64,000 bases of DNA from Fodinibius sediminis. Its GTDB lineage: Bacteria; Bacteroidota; Rhodothermia; Balneolales; Balneolaceae. A program made the translations under genes and the position numbers. Below the pieces are notes generated by a model, which saw only the letters and a program-made list of their open reading frames with translations, was not told the origin of the DNA and ran no database searches. The stretch covers positions 111,128 to 175,127 of the forward strand of contig NZ_FXTH01000011.1 of the NCBI RefSeq assembly GCF_900182555.1, read 5' to 3'. Numbering within the stretch: position 1 is the first letter of the stretch; each line of letters starts with the position of its first letter. Shown here piece after piece: positions 35,526-44,430 of this stretch.

Positions 35526-37448
35526 TCATTGGCCCAAGTGAAACATTTGTTCTGTTTTATTCCCCATCCGGTCATAAATTTCAACCTGGATATCCATCGA
35601 TGAAGAGGGCTGAAACCGGGGGTGGTAGTACACAATCCGCCCATCTTCGGGTTCGTACTCGCCGAGGCCGCGCTGGCCGTTGACGGAAATCCTGGTGCGT
35701 TTTTCATCAATGCCGGAGAGCTGGTCCGAAGCATTTATGTAGATCAGCCATTGGCCGTCGGGACGCTGGTGCAGGCGCGGACGGCTTAGCCTGGGAGGTT
35801 CCCGGTCTCTTCTGCTGATGAAGGTTCCCAGGGTGTTCGTCTCTGCAATCATATGGGAATCCGTGAAACGCGTGGGGATCCAGTACCAGCGGTTATATCG
35901 TTTGTTGTGCTTGTAGAACGCTAACTTTGAGGTATCCGTTAACATGGAATCCCGTTCGACCATAAGCGTATATTCTTTATTGAGGGGGTAGGCCTCCGGT
36001 CCCACGATGACACGAATGGAGTCGGTGCTGAATCTTTCTGCAGACAAGGTAACGGAAACGGTATCATAAAAGGAATGCTTTGGAAAGAGAGCCATGGCCT
36101 GCCGGTTTACCGAAGTGATTAAGCCCCTGTGTTCCGGCTGCATCCTGTGAAAAATGGTGGGACTCATCCCGGGAATATTCATAAAAAAGTTATCCAGGAG
36201 GTCTAAATCGACGATGATGTTTTCCCCGTGAGAAGTCAGCCTCCATGGGTCGGGTGTGGCTACGGTAAGTTCACTGTAATCCTCTTCGGGGATGAGAACC
36301 CAATTGTCGAACCAGCGCCAGTTGTTAATATCAATTTCGCGTATTTTTTTGGGGAAAAAGCGTGGCTGACCGCCGGTAAAACGGGGGGTGGACCGTTCAT
36401 GCACCCGCAGAGTGAGGAAGGCCCTGCTTTTATTGCCGAAATAATCGGTAGCCGTGATTTCCACTGCGTGCTCGCCGGCAGACAGTGCCAGCTGTCCCTT
36501 CCGGCCGTCGGTCTGATAGAAGGAGAGGGTGTTGCCGTCAGCCACAAAAAGCCGCTGGTATGCCTGTCCCGACGATCGCAGGAGAGGATAGACGCGGTCA
36601 ATAAACATCTGGTTGGTCTCGGCATAAGAGAAACTGTCGACTTTGGAACGAAACAGCTCGCGACCGTCAACCGACATGGACAGTTCATAAACAGCATAGG
36701 CATTGGATACCCCGTTTGATTGATCATAAGCATTGAGGCCAAGTCCAACACGTCCCGAAACATCAAAAGTACCAAAGTGGTAGCTCCCGTTTTGCCGGCG
36801 TGGTCGCCGGGTATGTATTTGTTTCCGTCCTTCAACAAAGGATCCGGGAGCGAGCGGTTCGACAGAAAGTCCTGTAATTTTGGGAGCGATGTTGTCGCGT
36901 ACCGTAAGATTGGTCTTAAGGGGATTAAAGGGGCGCTGATCGGGTGTGCGGAGCTCGAAGTGCAAATGGGGCGGTCCGATGCCGGAGGCACCGCTGTAGG
37001 CGATGAGATCTCCCTGCTTTACCCGAATATTTTCGGCTTCGACCACGCGATCAAAAGAAGGGACATAATTTTCAGCGAAGCGAAGGGAGTCTGAAAATTG
37101 CTGCAGTCTGTCATTAAAGCTCATCAGGTGGGCATACACCGAGAACGACCCGTCGTCATGTTTCAAATAGATCACCTTGCCGTAACCGCGGGGACCGACG
37201 GCCAGGCGGTGTACTACTCCGTCGCGCGTGGCGTAGATCTCATAGCCTTTTCGTCCCCATGTTTTGATATCCAGGGCGGCATGAAAATGTCCCGTTCGTG
37301 TTTCTGCAAAAGTAGAGGTTAAATGATGGCTGGCATTGGTGGGCCAGAGGTAGGTGGCTTCCGAAGGGTCGAAACGCTGGTTAGGCTGAGCTGTAATACT
37401 GAGGGGAAACAGTATTACAATCAAAGAGAGCAGAATGATTTTTTTCAT
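35526..37448 (-). CDS. Exported M23-family metallopeptidase, long C-terminal region
   Basis: A 640-residue protein with signal peptide MKKIILLSLIVILFPLSITA. The LytM/M23 peptidase domain occupies about residues 40-180 with the zinc motif HAALD (H56, D60) and HLHFE (H161, H163), plus an intervening insertion. The remaining 450 residues are beta-rich and probably Ig-like or carbohydrate-binding-like modules with no clear name. M23 enzymes cut peptidoglycan cross-bridges or act in cell division. It starts 3 bp after the FAH-family gene on the same strand. Confidence 0.9.
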   Translation of the reverse strand: MKKIILLSLIVILFPLSITAQPNQRFDPSEATYLWPTNASHHLTSTFAETRTGHFHAALDIKTWGRKGYEIYATRDGVVHRLAVGPRGYGKVIYLKHDDGSFSVYAHLMSFNDRLQQFSDSLRFAENYVPSFDRVVEAENIRVKQGDLIAYSGASGIGPPHLHFELRTPDQRPFNPLKTNLTVRDNIAPKITGLSVEPLAPGSFVEGRKQIHTRRPRRQNGSYHFGTFDVSGRVGLGLNAYDQSNGVSNAYAVYELSMSVDGRELFRSKVDSFSYAETNQMFIDRVYPLLRSSGQAYQRLFVADGNTLSFYQTDGRKGQLALSAGEHAVEITATDYFGNKSRAFLTLRVHERSTPRFTGGQPRFFPKKIREIDINNWRWFDNWVLIPEEDYSELTVATPDPWRLTSHGENIIVDLDLLDNFFMNIPGMSPTIFHRMQPEHRGLITSVNRQAMALFPKHSFYDTVSVTLSAERFSTDSIRVIVGPEAYPLNKEYTLMVERDSMLTDTSKLAFYKHNKRYNRWYWIPTRFTDSHMIAETNTLGTFISRRDREPPRLSRPRLHQRPDGQWLIYINASDQLSGIDEKRTRISVNGQRGLGEYEPEDGRIVYYHPRFQPSSSMDIQVEIYDRMGNKTEQMFHLGQ

Positions 37449-37451
37449 AAT

Positions 37452-38105
37452 CTATTGTACCTCCATGGTCAAATGAACTGATAGAGAATCCAGGGACGCT
37501 TCAATGGAGTCGCCGCTTTCAACAGGGGAAACTCCCTCAGGGGTTCCAGTGAAAATAAGGTCGCCGGCCCGGAGGGTGAATATGTCTGAGAGGTAGCTGA
37601 TGAGCCTGGCCACGGGGAAAATCATCAGCCGGGTATTGGACCGCTGTCGAATTTCTTTGTTGACGCTCAGGGATAATTCCAGCTGCTGGGGATCCTTCAC
37701 GCGGCTGCTGTCGATAAAGGAACTGAGGGGGGCAAAGGTATCAAACCCCTTGGCAACCGACCAGGGATGGCCTTTTTCTTTTGCCCGCCTTTGGATGTCG
37801 CGGGCGGTAAGATCAATTCCTACGGCGTAGCCGGCTACATGAGAAAGGGCCTCTTCCTCTTCAATATGTTTCCCGCCTTTCCCAATAGCTACGACCAGCT
37901 CAACTTCATGGTGAACCTCACTGCTTTGCCGGGGCAGCACCACGGGGCCCTCAAAGGTAACACTGCTGACGGGCTTGAGAAAAACGAGGGGCTGTTCCGG
38001 TACCTCATGCTCAAGTTCCCGGGCATGAGCGACGTAGTTACGTCCGATACAGAAGATCGAGCCAACGCTGAGATGTGGTAAGCCAGGTAGTTTTTTAGGT
38101 TCCAT
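37452..38105 (-). CDS. Fumarylacetoacetate hydrolase-family protein
   Basis: A 217-residue FAH-fold hydrolase/decarboxylase/isomerase. It has the family entry FCIGRNYVAHARE, the metal-binding acids E67 and E69 in HHEVELVVAIG, D98 in GIDLTARDIQ, and KGFDTFAPLS. Short single-domain members include acylpyruvases and oxaloacetate decarboxylases. A terminator hairpin ends just upstream, so expression needs read-through from rpmA or a promoter inside that gap. It is probably co-transcribed with the M23 gene. Confidence 0.92.
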   Translation of the reverse strand: MEPKKLPGLPHLSVGSIFCIGRNYVAHARELEHEVPEQPLVFLKPVSSVTFEGPVVLPRQSSEVHHEVELVVAIGKGGKHIEEEEALSHVAGYAVGIDLTARDIQRRAKEKGHPWSVAKGFDTFAPLSSFIDSSRVKDPQQLELSLSVNKEIRQRSNTRLMIFPVARLISYLSDIFTLRAGDLIFTGTPEGVSPVESGDSIEASLDSLSVHLTMEVQ

Positions 38106-38114
38106 AGAGGGTAA

Positions 38115-38160
38115 TATAAAAAAGCCTCGGTCTCTATGGAAACCAAGGCTTTAAAAAAAA
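38115..38160 (-). terminator. Rho-independent terminator downstream of rpmA
   Basis: The arms AAAGCCTCGGT (38121-38131) and ACCAAGGCTTT (38142-38152) pair along 11 bases with one G-U-type mismatch around a 10-base loop. Read on the minus strand, the hairpin is followed by a run of seven T. It lies 16 bp past the rpmA stop, and A/T runs on both sides could make it work both ways. Confidence 0.85.
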
Positions 38161-38175
38161 TACCAAAAATTAACG

Positions 38176-38433
38176 TTATGCGATGGGCTCTACGCTTACG
38201 TACTTGCGTCCACCGGATCGCACCCGGAACATTACCTGCCCGTCTTCTTTCGCAAAGAGGGTATCGTCCTTGCCACGGCCTACATTCTCACCGGGATGGA
38301 ATTTGGTTCCCCGCTGACGAACGATGATGTGACCGGCGCGAACTTTCTCTCCGCCATATTTCTTTACGCCCAGCCGCTTGGATATCGAATCGCGACCGTT
38401 CTTTGTCGAACCTTGTCCTTTCTTATGTGCCAT
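38176..38433 (-). CDS. rpmA: 50S ribosomal protein L27
   Basis: An 85-residue L27 starting [16 protein letters not shown], the mature-type N-terminus without the Firmicute cleavable extension. The [10 protein letters not shown] and [11 protein letters not shown] segments are standard. It is 15 bp downstream of rplU and followed by a terminator. Confidence 0.98.
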   Translation of the reverse strand: MAHKKGQGSTKNGRDSISKRLGVKKYGGEKVRAGHIIVRQRGTKFHPGENVGRGKDDTLFAKEDGQVMFRVRSGGRKYVSVEPIA

Positions 38434-38448
38434 AACTATCAGAAATTT

Positions 38449-38799
38449 TTATTCTTCTTCGGATGATGATTGCTCTTGAGAACCTGATGCAACAGAAATA
38501 GTATTGATTTCAATCTGTGACATCGGTTGACGGTGCCCTCGCTTTACGCGGTAGCCCTTGCGACGTTTCTTTTTAAAGACAATGACTTTGTCTGATTTCA
38601 CATTGTCCAGCAGGGTAGCTTCAACAGTAGCACCTTCAACCGCAGGCTTGCCGACCGTTACCTCTCCGTTGTCATTGATTAACAGAACCCGATCGAATGT
38701 TAATGCCTGATCGACCTCATCACTTTGTTTATCCACAAACAGGACATCGCCTTCGGAGACGCGATACTGATGCCCACCTATTTCTACAACTGCGTACAT
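38449..38799 (-). CDS. rplU: 50S ribosomal protein L21
   Basis: A 116-residue L21: MYAVVEIGGHQYRV at the N-terminus and KKKRRKGYRVKRGHRQ at the RNA-binding core. The C-terminal tail (about 102-116) is unusually rich in Ser, Gln and Glu, an acidic extension beyond the core of L21. It heads the rplU-rpmA pair. Confidence 0.97.
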   Translation of the reverse strand: MYAVVEIGGHQYRVSEGDVLFVDKQSDEVDQALTFDRVLLINDNGEVTVGKPAVEGATVEATLLDNVKSDKVIVFKKKRRKGYRVKRGHRQPMSQIEINTISVASGSQEQSSSEEE

Positions 38800-38954
38800 C
38801 TAATTGATTATTTTGTGTTATAAATATTCTTTTACAAGAGACTCCAAATATAAGCGTTTCAAAGCTGAAAGCAAAGCAAAAAATTAGATGAACAAAAGAG
38901 TCAAAAGTGGTATGTTAAACGGAAAGTGATTTTTAACGGTAACAGATAAGCGTG

Positions 38955-39164
38955 ATGGATAAAAAACTACCGAATTTACACGAACAGGCTTTTATGTTCA
39001 AAAATACAAAACGTCTGCAGCATGACGGCGGACGGGCATGGATCAAGGATTCTCAGCTCCACGAGGCCCGCAAGGACGCCAACGGCCGGTTGAATACCAT
39101 TCATCAGAAAAAGGATGCCGACCTGATAGAAGAGGCCGGCGAGCAAGAAAAGCCCTCGATATAA
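38955..39164 (+). CDS. Small hydrophilic protein of unknown function
   Basis: A 69-residue frame starting at the ATG at 38955 (a GTG one codon earlier is also possible). It is highly charged, with no signal peptide, no membrane segment and no cysteine. It lies divergent from rplU, 155 bp away, and upstream of the HEAT-cyclophilin gene on the same strand. I recognise no family. Good codon structure and the absence of a competing frame support it as real, but only moderately. Confidence 0.55.
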   Translation: MDKKLPNLHEQAFMFKNTKRLQHDGGRAWIKDSQLHEARKDANGRLNTIHQKKDADLIEEAGEQEKPSI

Positions 39165-39268
39165 TTCAGGGGAAGTTTATTTGGGTACAGAAAGAAATGT
39201 TGGCCTCCAAGATTGTAGAGAGTGGCGGCTGAAGTGTTTTCATTATAACTCTACTTATATCAGGCAGT

Positions 39269-41335
39269 ATGCGATACATTAGGCTTCGGGCATGGATTCT
39301 CTTCACCGCGATGGTTGTACTGCTTATCCTGATGTTTAAATGGTCGTCGGATGACCGTGCTATCTTCAAGAGCGCTTCAACCGTTAGTGATCCTGTCATA
39401 ACGGAAACCTATCCCGATCTGTATGAGACCATATTTCAGCGCGAAGCCACCGGGCTGCTCCCTTTTCTTTCTCATCGCAGTGATAGCATTCGCAGCCAGG
39501 CCTGGCGGGCACTGGCCGCTACGCCTGTAGATTCGCTGGCCCCGTTTGTGGAGCTGGCCGGGCAGCAAAATTCGGAAGCCGGGTGGTTTGCGATCAGCAA
39601 GCAAGGCATGGGAGAACAGCAGCTCAGAAATTTGGAACGGCAGTGGGAGCAGCATCCGAACCAGCGTGCCGGTATCGCGCGGGTATTGGGGCAGCAGGGC
39701 GATCGCCGGAGCCTGGACTTCCTGCTCTCGGCTCTGGATACCGACATTGCCGGGAATTCCCACTACGCCCTCGCTCTAAGCAGGCTGCTGCTCCGGTATG
39801 AAGTGCGTGAAGAGGTACAAATCAGGATTTTGCAGAAAGCTTTTGACCTGACTGAGCAAGCTGTACGGCGGGCCTACCTCTATGGATGGTACCGGGGAGC
39901 AAAGAGCCCGCTTGAGGGAGCCGCCCGCGATACGCTGATGAGCCGCTGGAGAGAACAGGGGATGGGGATTAGTGAGACGCTCGATCAGTATGTGAACCGG
40001 ATATTTCCGGGGCAGACCACCTATACGATCACCAATTTTTACAATGGTGAGCAGGATTTGGAGCACGAAGTACAGCTCGCTGTCGAGCTGGCCATGTCGG
40101 TCAAAAAGGTGAATATGAACAGCCGGAACTCGCTGGCTGCGAAAATATTGCTTATGCATCCTAACGTACAGGTCCAGAAACAGACCCTGCAGAGTATCAG
40201 CAGTAAAATAAGCAGGGGCGATGACCTCTACAGCTATATAACCAAGACCATAATCCCCGATACGCTGGGTTCGCAGGGCGTCTGGCTTGAAGCCCTGAAT
40301 ACTGTCAGTAACATCGACACCTCAGTGGTGGAAAAGCACATCGCCCGTGTTAACCGGCTGGCAGAGAATGAGCCCTACCTCTTACCGGCTGCAATGGAAC
40401 TTTACCGCTCGGTCTATTCAACGGAGGAATACCTTCAGCACATTGGTGAATTTATTGATCAGGGTGAGCCGCTGCCTGCAATGTATGCGGTGCAGAGCCT
40501 GGCCGACTTCTGGCAAGGGACGGATGATGAAGAGCGGACCAGCGAGATTGTTCAGCAGGTTCGGACCCTCATTTTTGAGGCATTATCCCTGAATGACCGT
40601 GGAACAACCGTCCAGGCTGCGGCTCTGCTGGAAGAGGAGGAGTTGTTTAATACGGACGATTTTGACCGGATAAACCGGTCGTTGGTTGCTTTTTCCCTGC
40701 CGGAGGATAGGGAAGTTTATCAGCGGTTTGGATCGCTTTACAAGGAACGGTTTGAAGAGCAGGGACGGCCGGTCGTTGATTCGCTGTCGGTCCTGGGATA
40801 CCGTTCGCTGAACCGCTCGCTTGCTGCAGACGGCTGGACCATACGCAGCCATGGCGAGATTCAGAGCCGTTTCAGGGTCCCCGACTGGGAGCGGCTCTGG
40901 GAGCTGGGAAGCAAGCCTTCGTGGACACTCCGTACCGAAAAGGGAGATATTGTCATTCAGCTGAACACGCTTAAGGCACCGGCTACCGTTTCAGCTATTG
41001 ACAGTTTGAGCCGGGCCGGGGCCTATGATGGAATCCCTTTCCATCGGGTCGTACCAAACTTTGTGATACAGGGAGGAGATATGGAGCGCCGTGATGGATT
41101 CGGGGGGACGGGCTTTCGACTTCCCACCGAACCTTCGGGAACTGGATTTTTGCGGGGGACGGCCGGCATTGCCAGTGCAGGCATCGACACGGAAGGAGGG
41201 CAGTATTTTATTATGCACCAGTGGAGTCCGCACCTCAATGGAAACTATACCTCCATCGGCAGCGTTATCGACGGAATGGAGGTGGTTGAGCGTATTGAAG
41301 TAGGAGACAAGGTTCTGTCCACCACCTGGTACTGA
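39269..41335 (+). CDS. Membrane-anchored HEAT-repeat protein with C-terminal cyclophilin domain
   Basis: A 688-residue fusion. The N-terminus has one transmembrane or signal-anchor helix (about 8-25). Residues about 45-540 are helical HEAT-like repeats. The last 135 residues are a cyclophilin-type peptidyl-prolyl isomerase: TEKGDIVIQLN, DGIPFHRVVPNFVIQGGD (catalytic arginine in FHRV, Q and G of the substrate pocket), then GQYFIMHQWSPHLNG. It probably folds or chaperones exported proteins from the membrane surface. It ends 6 bp before the convergent DPH6-like gene. Confidence 0.9.
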   Translation: MRYIRLRAWILFTAMVVLLILMFKWSSDDRAIFKSASTVSDPVITETYPDLYETIFQREATGLLPFLSHRSDSIRSQAWRALAATPVDSLAPFVELAGQQNSEAGWFAISKQGMGEQQLRNLERQWEQHPNQRAGIARVLGQQGDRRSLDFLLSALDTDIAGNSHYALALSRLLLRYEVREEVQIRILQKAFDLTEQAVRRAYLYGWYRGAKSPLEGAARDTLMSRWREQGMGISETLDQYVNRIFPGQTTYTITNFYNGEQDLEHEVQLAVELAMSVKKVNMNSRNSLAAKILLMHPNVQVQKQTLQSISSKISRGDDLYSYITKTIIPDTLGSQGVWLEALNTVSNIDTSVVEKHIARVNRLAENEPYLLPAAMELYRSVYSTEEYLQHIGEFIDQGEPLPAMYAVQSLADFWQGTDDEERTSEIVQQVRTLIFEALSLNDRGTTVQAAALLEEEELFNTDDFDRINRSLVAFSLPEDREVYQRFGSLYKERFEEQGRPVVDSLSVLGYRSLNRSLAADGWTIRSHGEIQSRFRVPDWERLWELGSKPSWTLRTEKGDIVIQLNTLKAPATVSAIDSLSRAGAYDGIPFHRVVPNFVIQGGDMERRDGFGGTGFRLPTEPSGTGFLRGTAGIASAGIDTEGGQYFIMHQWSPHLNGNYTSIGSVIDGMEVVERIEVGDKVLSTTWY

Positions 41336-41341
41336 CAGGCT

Positions 41342-41941
41342 TTACACAAGCTGTTCACTGAGATCCGCAAAAGAAACTTTTGTATGAAATTCTCCATGTT
41401 CGCCCATGAGATCAATCTGCTCGGGCAGGTGCTGCAGCTGGGTCACAAAAGCCTGGTCGTAGGTTTCTCCTATACGGATGAGTGACTGGTATTTCTCCTC
41501 TACGGCACTGATGGTAATGCGTATCGGCTGAAGCTGAAGCACTGGAAGCAGCTCGTGAATGTTTTTTTCCCAGATAGGAAACAGGGTGCGATACCCTCGC
41601 TTTTTCCAGGAAGCTTCGCGCCACTGGCGGATATCAGAAAGATGCCGGTCTCCGAAGATAAGATGCTCGACCGGCTCAGTCTGCTCATCCAGCTTTCCGT
41701 TCACCTCCCGCAGGTAGAACTCATTGGAACATTTCCGGGGCAGTGGTACCAGGTGCAGGTCCAGGTCCAGGGCAGCGGCCTGCGTCCGAATATGCGAGAT
41801 GGGTAGTTGCTGATGAGGGACAAGGCCGGTCTTCTCCTCGTAGGTGGTGAGGAGGGCAAGTTTGTGCCGGGGATGCTGCTGTTTGTAAAAATGCAGGGCA
41901 AGAAAAGCATCCTTGCCGCCGCTCCAAAAAAGAATATTCAT
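41342..41941 (-). CDS. DPH6-like ATP pyrophosphatase (PP-loop) protein
   Basis: A 199-residue adenine nucleotide alpha-hydrolase of the diphthine-ammonia-ligase-like family. The PP-loop is SGGKDA (7-12), with LIFGDRHLSD in the middle and GEHGEFHT near the C-terminus. Bacteria do not make diphthamide, so the bacterial members activate some other carboxylate or amide with ATP; the substrate is unknown. Convergent with the HEAT-cyclophilin gene. Its own start faces a 252-bp spacer. Confidence 0.88.
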   Translation of the reverse strand: MNILFWSGGKDAFLALHFYKQQHPRHKLALLTTYEEKTGLVPHQQLPISHIRTQAAALDLDLHLVPLPRKCSNEFYLREVNGKLDEQTEPVEHLIFGDRHLSDIRQWREASWKKRGYRTLFPIWEKNIHELLPVLQLQPIRITISAVEEKYQSLIRIGETYDQAFVTQLQHLPEQIDLMGEHGEFHTKVSFADLSEQLV

Positions 41942-42193
41942 AAGAAATTAGCAGCTTGAATACCGAAGACGGGGCAACAGAATTAATTCTGCTAATCGTC
42001 TGTATTCTGGTTTCTGAATTCCTATATTTAAACGCAATTTGAGCTCAGCTAAAATATAACATTTTCCTTTGTCAGGAGTAAATGTTAGCTCAAAAGCGGG
42101 CATCGTCACCGATTGCTCAACGAAGCGCTTCGGCAAAGATCTATTTCACGGCGGATACGCTTAGTAAACAGGCACATAAATTTATTAAAACAG

Positions 42194-43405
42194 ATGAGCA
42201 GCGACACCCAGGAAGTATATTTGCGGACCAAAGGAATTTTACCCGTTCAGAAATTACGCGTGCTGGCCAAAGCCGGTATTATCAAGTCGGAAGAGGGATA
42301 TCCACTGCAGGAAGATCAGTTTCAGCCCAACTCCATTGATTTACGGCTGGGAGAAAAAGCCTACCGTGTACGATGCAGTTTTCTGCCGGAAGATGAGACG
42401 GTTGATGAGAAGCTGGACAAGCTCAGTCAATACGAAATATCCATCAGGGACGGGGCCATTCTGGAGCCGAACTGTGTGTATATTATTCCGCTGCTTGAAG
42501 AGCTTCAACTGCCCTCGCACATTTCACCACAGAAGACTTTATTCAATGACTCGGACGAGGGAACCAGTTACCGTGTTATATCAGGGGAACACCTGTCGGC
42601 CAAGGCCAACCCCAAAAGCACCACTGGCCGACTGGATGTCTTTACGCGCGTTATAACGGATCATTCTCATCGATTTGAAGAAATACGGTCTGGCTACAAA
42701 GGAAAACTGTACCTGGAAGTGGTGCCCAAGTCATTTCCCATTCGGGTTAAAACCGGACACAGGCTCAACCAGCTGCGGCTTCGTCACGGCTATACGGTGC
42801 TTTCCGACCAGGATATATTGAGGACCCACAGTTCCAATCCGCTTCTTTTCAAAGAAGATGGCCGCGCAGTGCCGGTAGATGACCTCAAAGTCAGTGACGG
42901 GCTGTTTTTGAGTGTCAATCTCCACGACCAGAAGGGCAAGGTAGTAGGCTATAAAGCCAAGAAGCACCGAAACTATATTGACCTGGACAAGATTAATTAC
43001 TACGATGTATCTGAGTTCTGGGAGCCTATTTATGCTCAGCATGATGACCACCTGATCCTGGAGCCTGAGGCTTTCTATATTTTCGCCTCCAAAGAACGAT
43101 GCCGGATTCCCGAACACCTGGCGGCCGAGATGATTGCATATGACACCGGCTCCGGCGAACTCCGCACTCACTACGCCGGTTTTTTTGACAGCGGTTTTGG
43201 GGGACGGATAAAAGATCAGGGAGCCCGGGCCGTACTTGAGGTGCGTTCCCATGACGTACCCTTTTTAATCGAAGATGGGCAGACCTTCTGCAGCATGAAG
43301 TTTGAACCCAATACCGAGGTGCCTGAAACTATCTACGGCGATGATATCAAAAGCAACTATCAGGGACAAGAGCTAAAATTGGGCAAGCATTTTAAAGAAA
43401 AGTAA
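42194..43405 (+). CDS. 2'-deoxycytidine 5'-triphosphate deaminase, long form
   Basis: A 403-residue protein. I chose the ATG at 42194 (MSSDTQEVYLRTKG) over the longer frame from 42113, whose extra residues look unrelated. It is the long, two-lobed dCTP deaminase type rather than the 190-residue Dcd. The NSIDLRLG segment near residue 45 and the later SGFGGRI plus EVRSHDVPFLIEDGQ (nucleotide-binding and catalytic region) are diagnostic of the dUTPase/Dcd fold, present in two related halves. It supplies dUTP for dTMP synthesis; the dUTPase at 54.3 kb would act next. It is followed 7 bp later by a small Fe-S protein gene. Confidence 0.87.
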   Translation: MSSDTQEVYLRTKGILPVQKLRVLAKAGIIKSEEGYPLQEDQFQPNSIDLRLGEKAYRVRCSFLPEDETVDEKLDKLSQYEISIRDGAILEPNCVYIIPLLEELQLPSHISPQKTLFNDSDEGTSYRVISGEHLSAKANPKSTTGRLDVFTRVITDHSHRFEEIRSGYKGKLYLEVVPKSFPIRVKTGHRLNQLRLRHGYTVLSDQDILRTHSSNPLLFKEDGRAVPVDDLKVSDGLFLSVNLHDQKGKVVGYKAKKHRNYIDLDKINYYDVSEFWEPIYAQHDDHLILEPEAFYIFASKERCRIPEHLAAEMIAYDTGSGELRTHYAGFFDSGFGGRIKDQGARAVLEVRSHDVPFLIEDGQTFCSMKFEPNTEVPETIYGDDIKSNYQGQELKLGKHFKEK

Positions 43406-43412
43406 GAACATT

Positions 43413-43622
43413 ATGGCATCAGCCCGGAAAGTGAAAAAATGTGTCTGTCACAACCGGATGTTTGATGAAATAAAGAGCTATGCCGATGAAAAGGAACTCT
43501 CTTCTGTCGAGGAGTTGAGAGAGCAGAATTATTGCAGCAACCGCTGCGGTCTGTGCATTCCTTATGTTAAGACGGTCCTTAAGACCGGCCAAACTACGTT
43601 TGAACCCGGCAAACCATATTGA
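43413..43622 (+). CDS. BFD-like [2Fe-2S] protein
   Basis: A 69-residue protein whose cysteines C10, C12, C45 and C48 give C-x-C-x32-C-x2-C, the bacterioferritin-associated-ferredoxin [2Fe-2S] spacing (the end reads CGLC). C41 is extra. Such domains accept or donate electrons, in BFD for iron release from bacterioferritin, in others as modules of reductases. It is 7 bp after the dCTP deaminase and 25 bp before rsmE, which is an odd neighbourhood and gives no clear partner. Confidence 0.8.
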   Translation: MASARKVKKCVCHNRMFDEIKSYADEKELSSVEELREQNYCSNRCGLCIPYVKTVLKTGQTTFEPGKPY

Positions 43623-43647
43623 TTATAGAACCCAGGAAGCTTTATCG

Positions 43648-44349
43648 ATGAATATCTTCTATGCCCCTCCCTCACATATTAATGGCAATATAGCTGAACT
43701 TGAGGGCCAGGAGGCCAGGCACGCTTCCCGCGTGCTACGGGCCCGGGAAGGAGACTATCTGACCATAGTGGATGGCAGGGGAGGACGATACAAGGGGCCC
43801 ATTCAGCGGATAAGCAGGAAATCGGTTCAGATCAGGCTGGAGAAGCGTGAACAGGTCTCGGATCCCGGGCCAGAGCTCATCCTGGGAATGGGGATTATAA
43901 AAAAGCGGGACCGCCTTGAATTTGCGGTGGAAAAAGCCGTGGAACTGGGGGCCCGTCATCTTGCTTTATTCAGGAGTGAACACACCGTCAAGAAAAATGT
44001 TCGTTCGGATCGTCTGGAAGCAATCATGCTTTCAGCAATGAAGCAGAGTCTTCGCAGCTGGTTGCCCTCGCTCATGGTTTTCAATTCTGTGGAAGAAGTG
44101 ATGCGCCATTATCAAGATGCCCGGTGCCTGATGGCGCACGAAAAAGCGGATCGGGAAGCAGGGGTAGATAATCTGGCTGCTGCCGGAGAGAAACGCCTGC
44201 TGCTGTTAACGGGACCGGAGGGCGGCTTTTCGCCGGAAGAAGTAGAACGGGCGGTTGAAAGCGGGGCCGAGCTGGTCTCGCTGGGAGAGTACCGGCTGCG
44301 GGCGGAAACAGCGGCTGTGACGTTGATGAGCCAATTTATAGACCGATGA
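43648..44349 (+). CDS. rsmE: 16S rRNA m3U1498 methyltransferase
   Basis: A 233-residue RsmE of the SPOUT superfamily. The start at 43648 (MNIFYAPPSHI) is the family start; the frame is open further left into the Fe-S gene. Motifs are EARHASRVLRAREGD at the N-terminal PUA-like domain, KKRDRLEFAVEKAVELG, and the knot region LLTGPEGGFSPEE and SLGEYRLRAETA. It methylates U1498 of 16S rRNA. Confidence 0.95.
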   Translation: MNIFYAPPSHINGNIAELEGQEARHASRVLRAREGDYLTIVDGRGGRYKGPIQRISRKSVQIRLEKREQVSDPGPELILGMGIIKKRDRLEFAVEKAVELGARHLALFRSEHTVKKNVRSDRLEAIMLSAMKQSLRSWLPSLMVFNSVEEVMRHYQDARCLMAHEKADREAGVDNLAAAGEKRLLLLTGPEGGFSPEEVERAVESGAELVSLGEYRLRAETAAVTLMSQFIDR

Positions 44350-44365
44350 TTGTATAATTACAGAG

Positions 44366-44396
44366 AAAAGCCCGACTGCCTGAGAGCCGGGCTTTG
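44366..44396. terminator. Bidirectional hairpin between convergent rsmE and S41 protease
   Basis: The arms AAAGCCCG (44367-44374) and CGGGCTTT (44388-44395) pair perfectly over 8 bases with a 13-base loop. It lies 17 bp past the rsmE stop and 36 bp from the convergent protease stop. No long T run follows on either side, but position between two convergent stops supports a terminator. Confidence 0.7.
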
Positions 44397-44430
44397 AAAT
44401 GGAATGGGAAGAACAACAAGCGCTATTTTC

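Noticed and set aside
41342..41941. Diphthamide synthesis
   Set aside because: The fold matches DPH6, but bacteria lack diphthamide; only the ATP-pyrophosphatase family was called.
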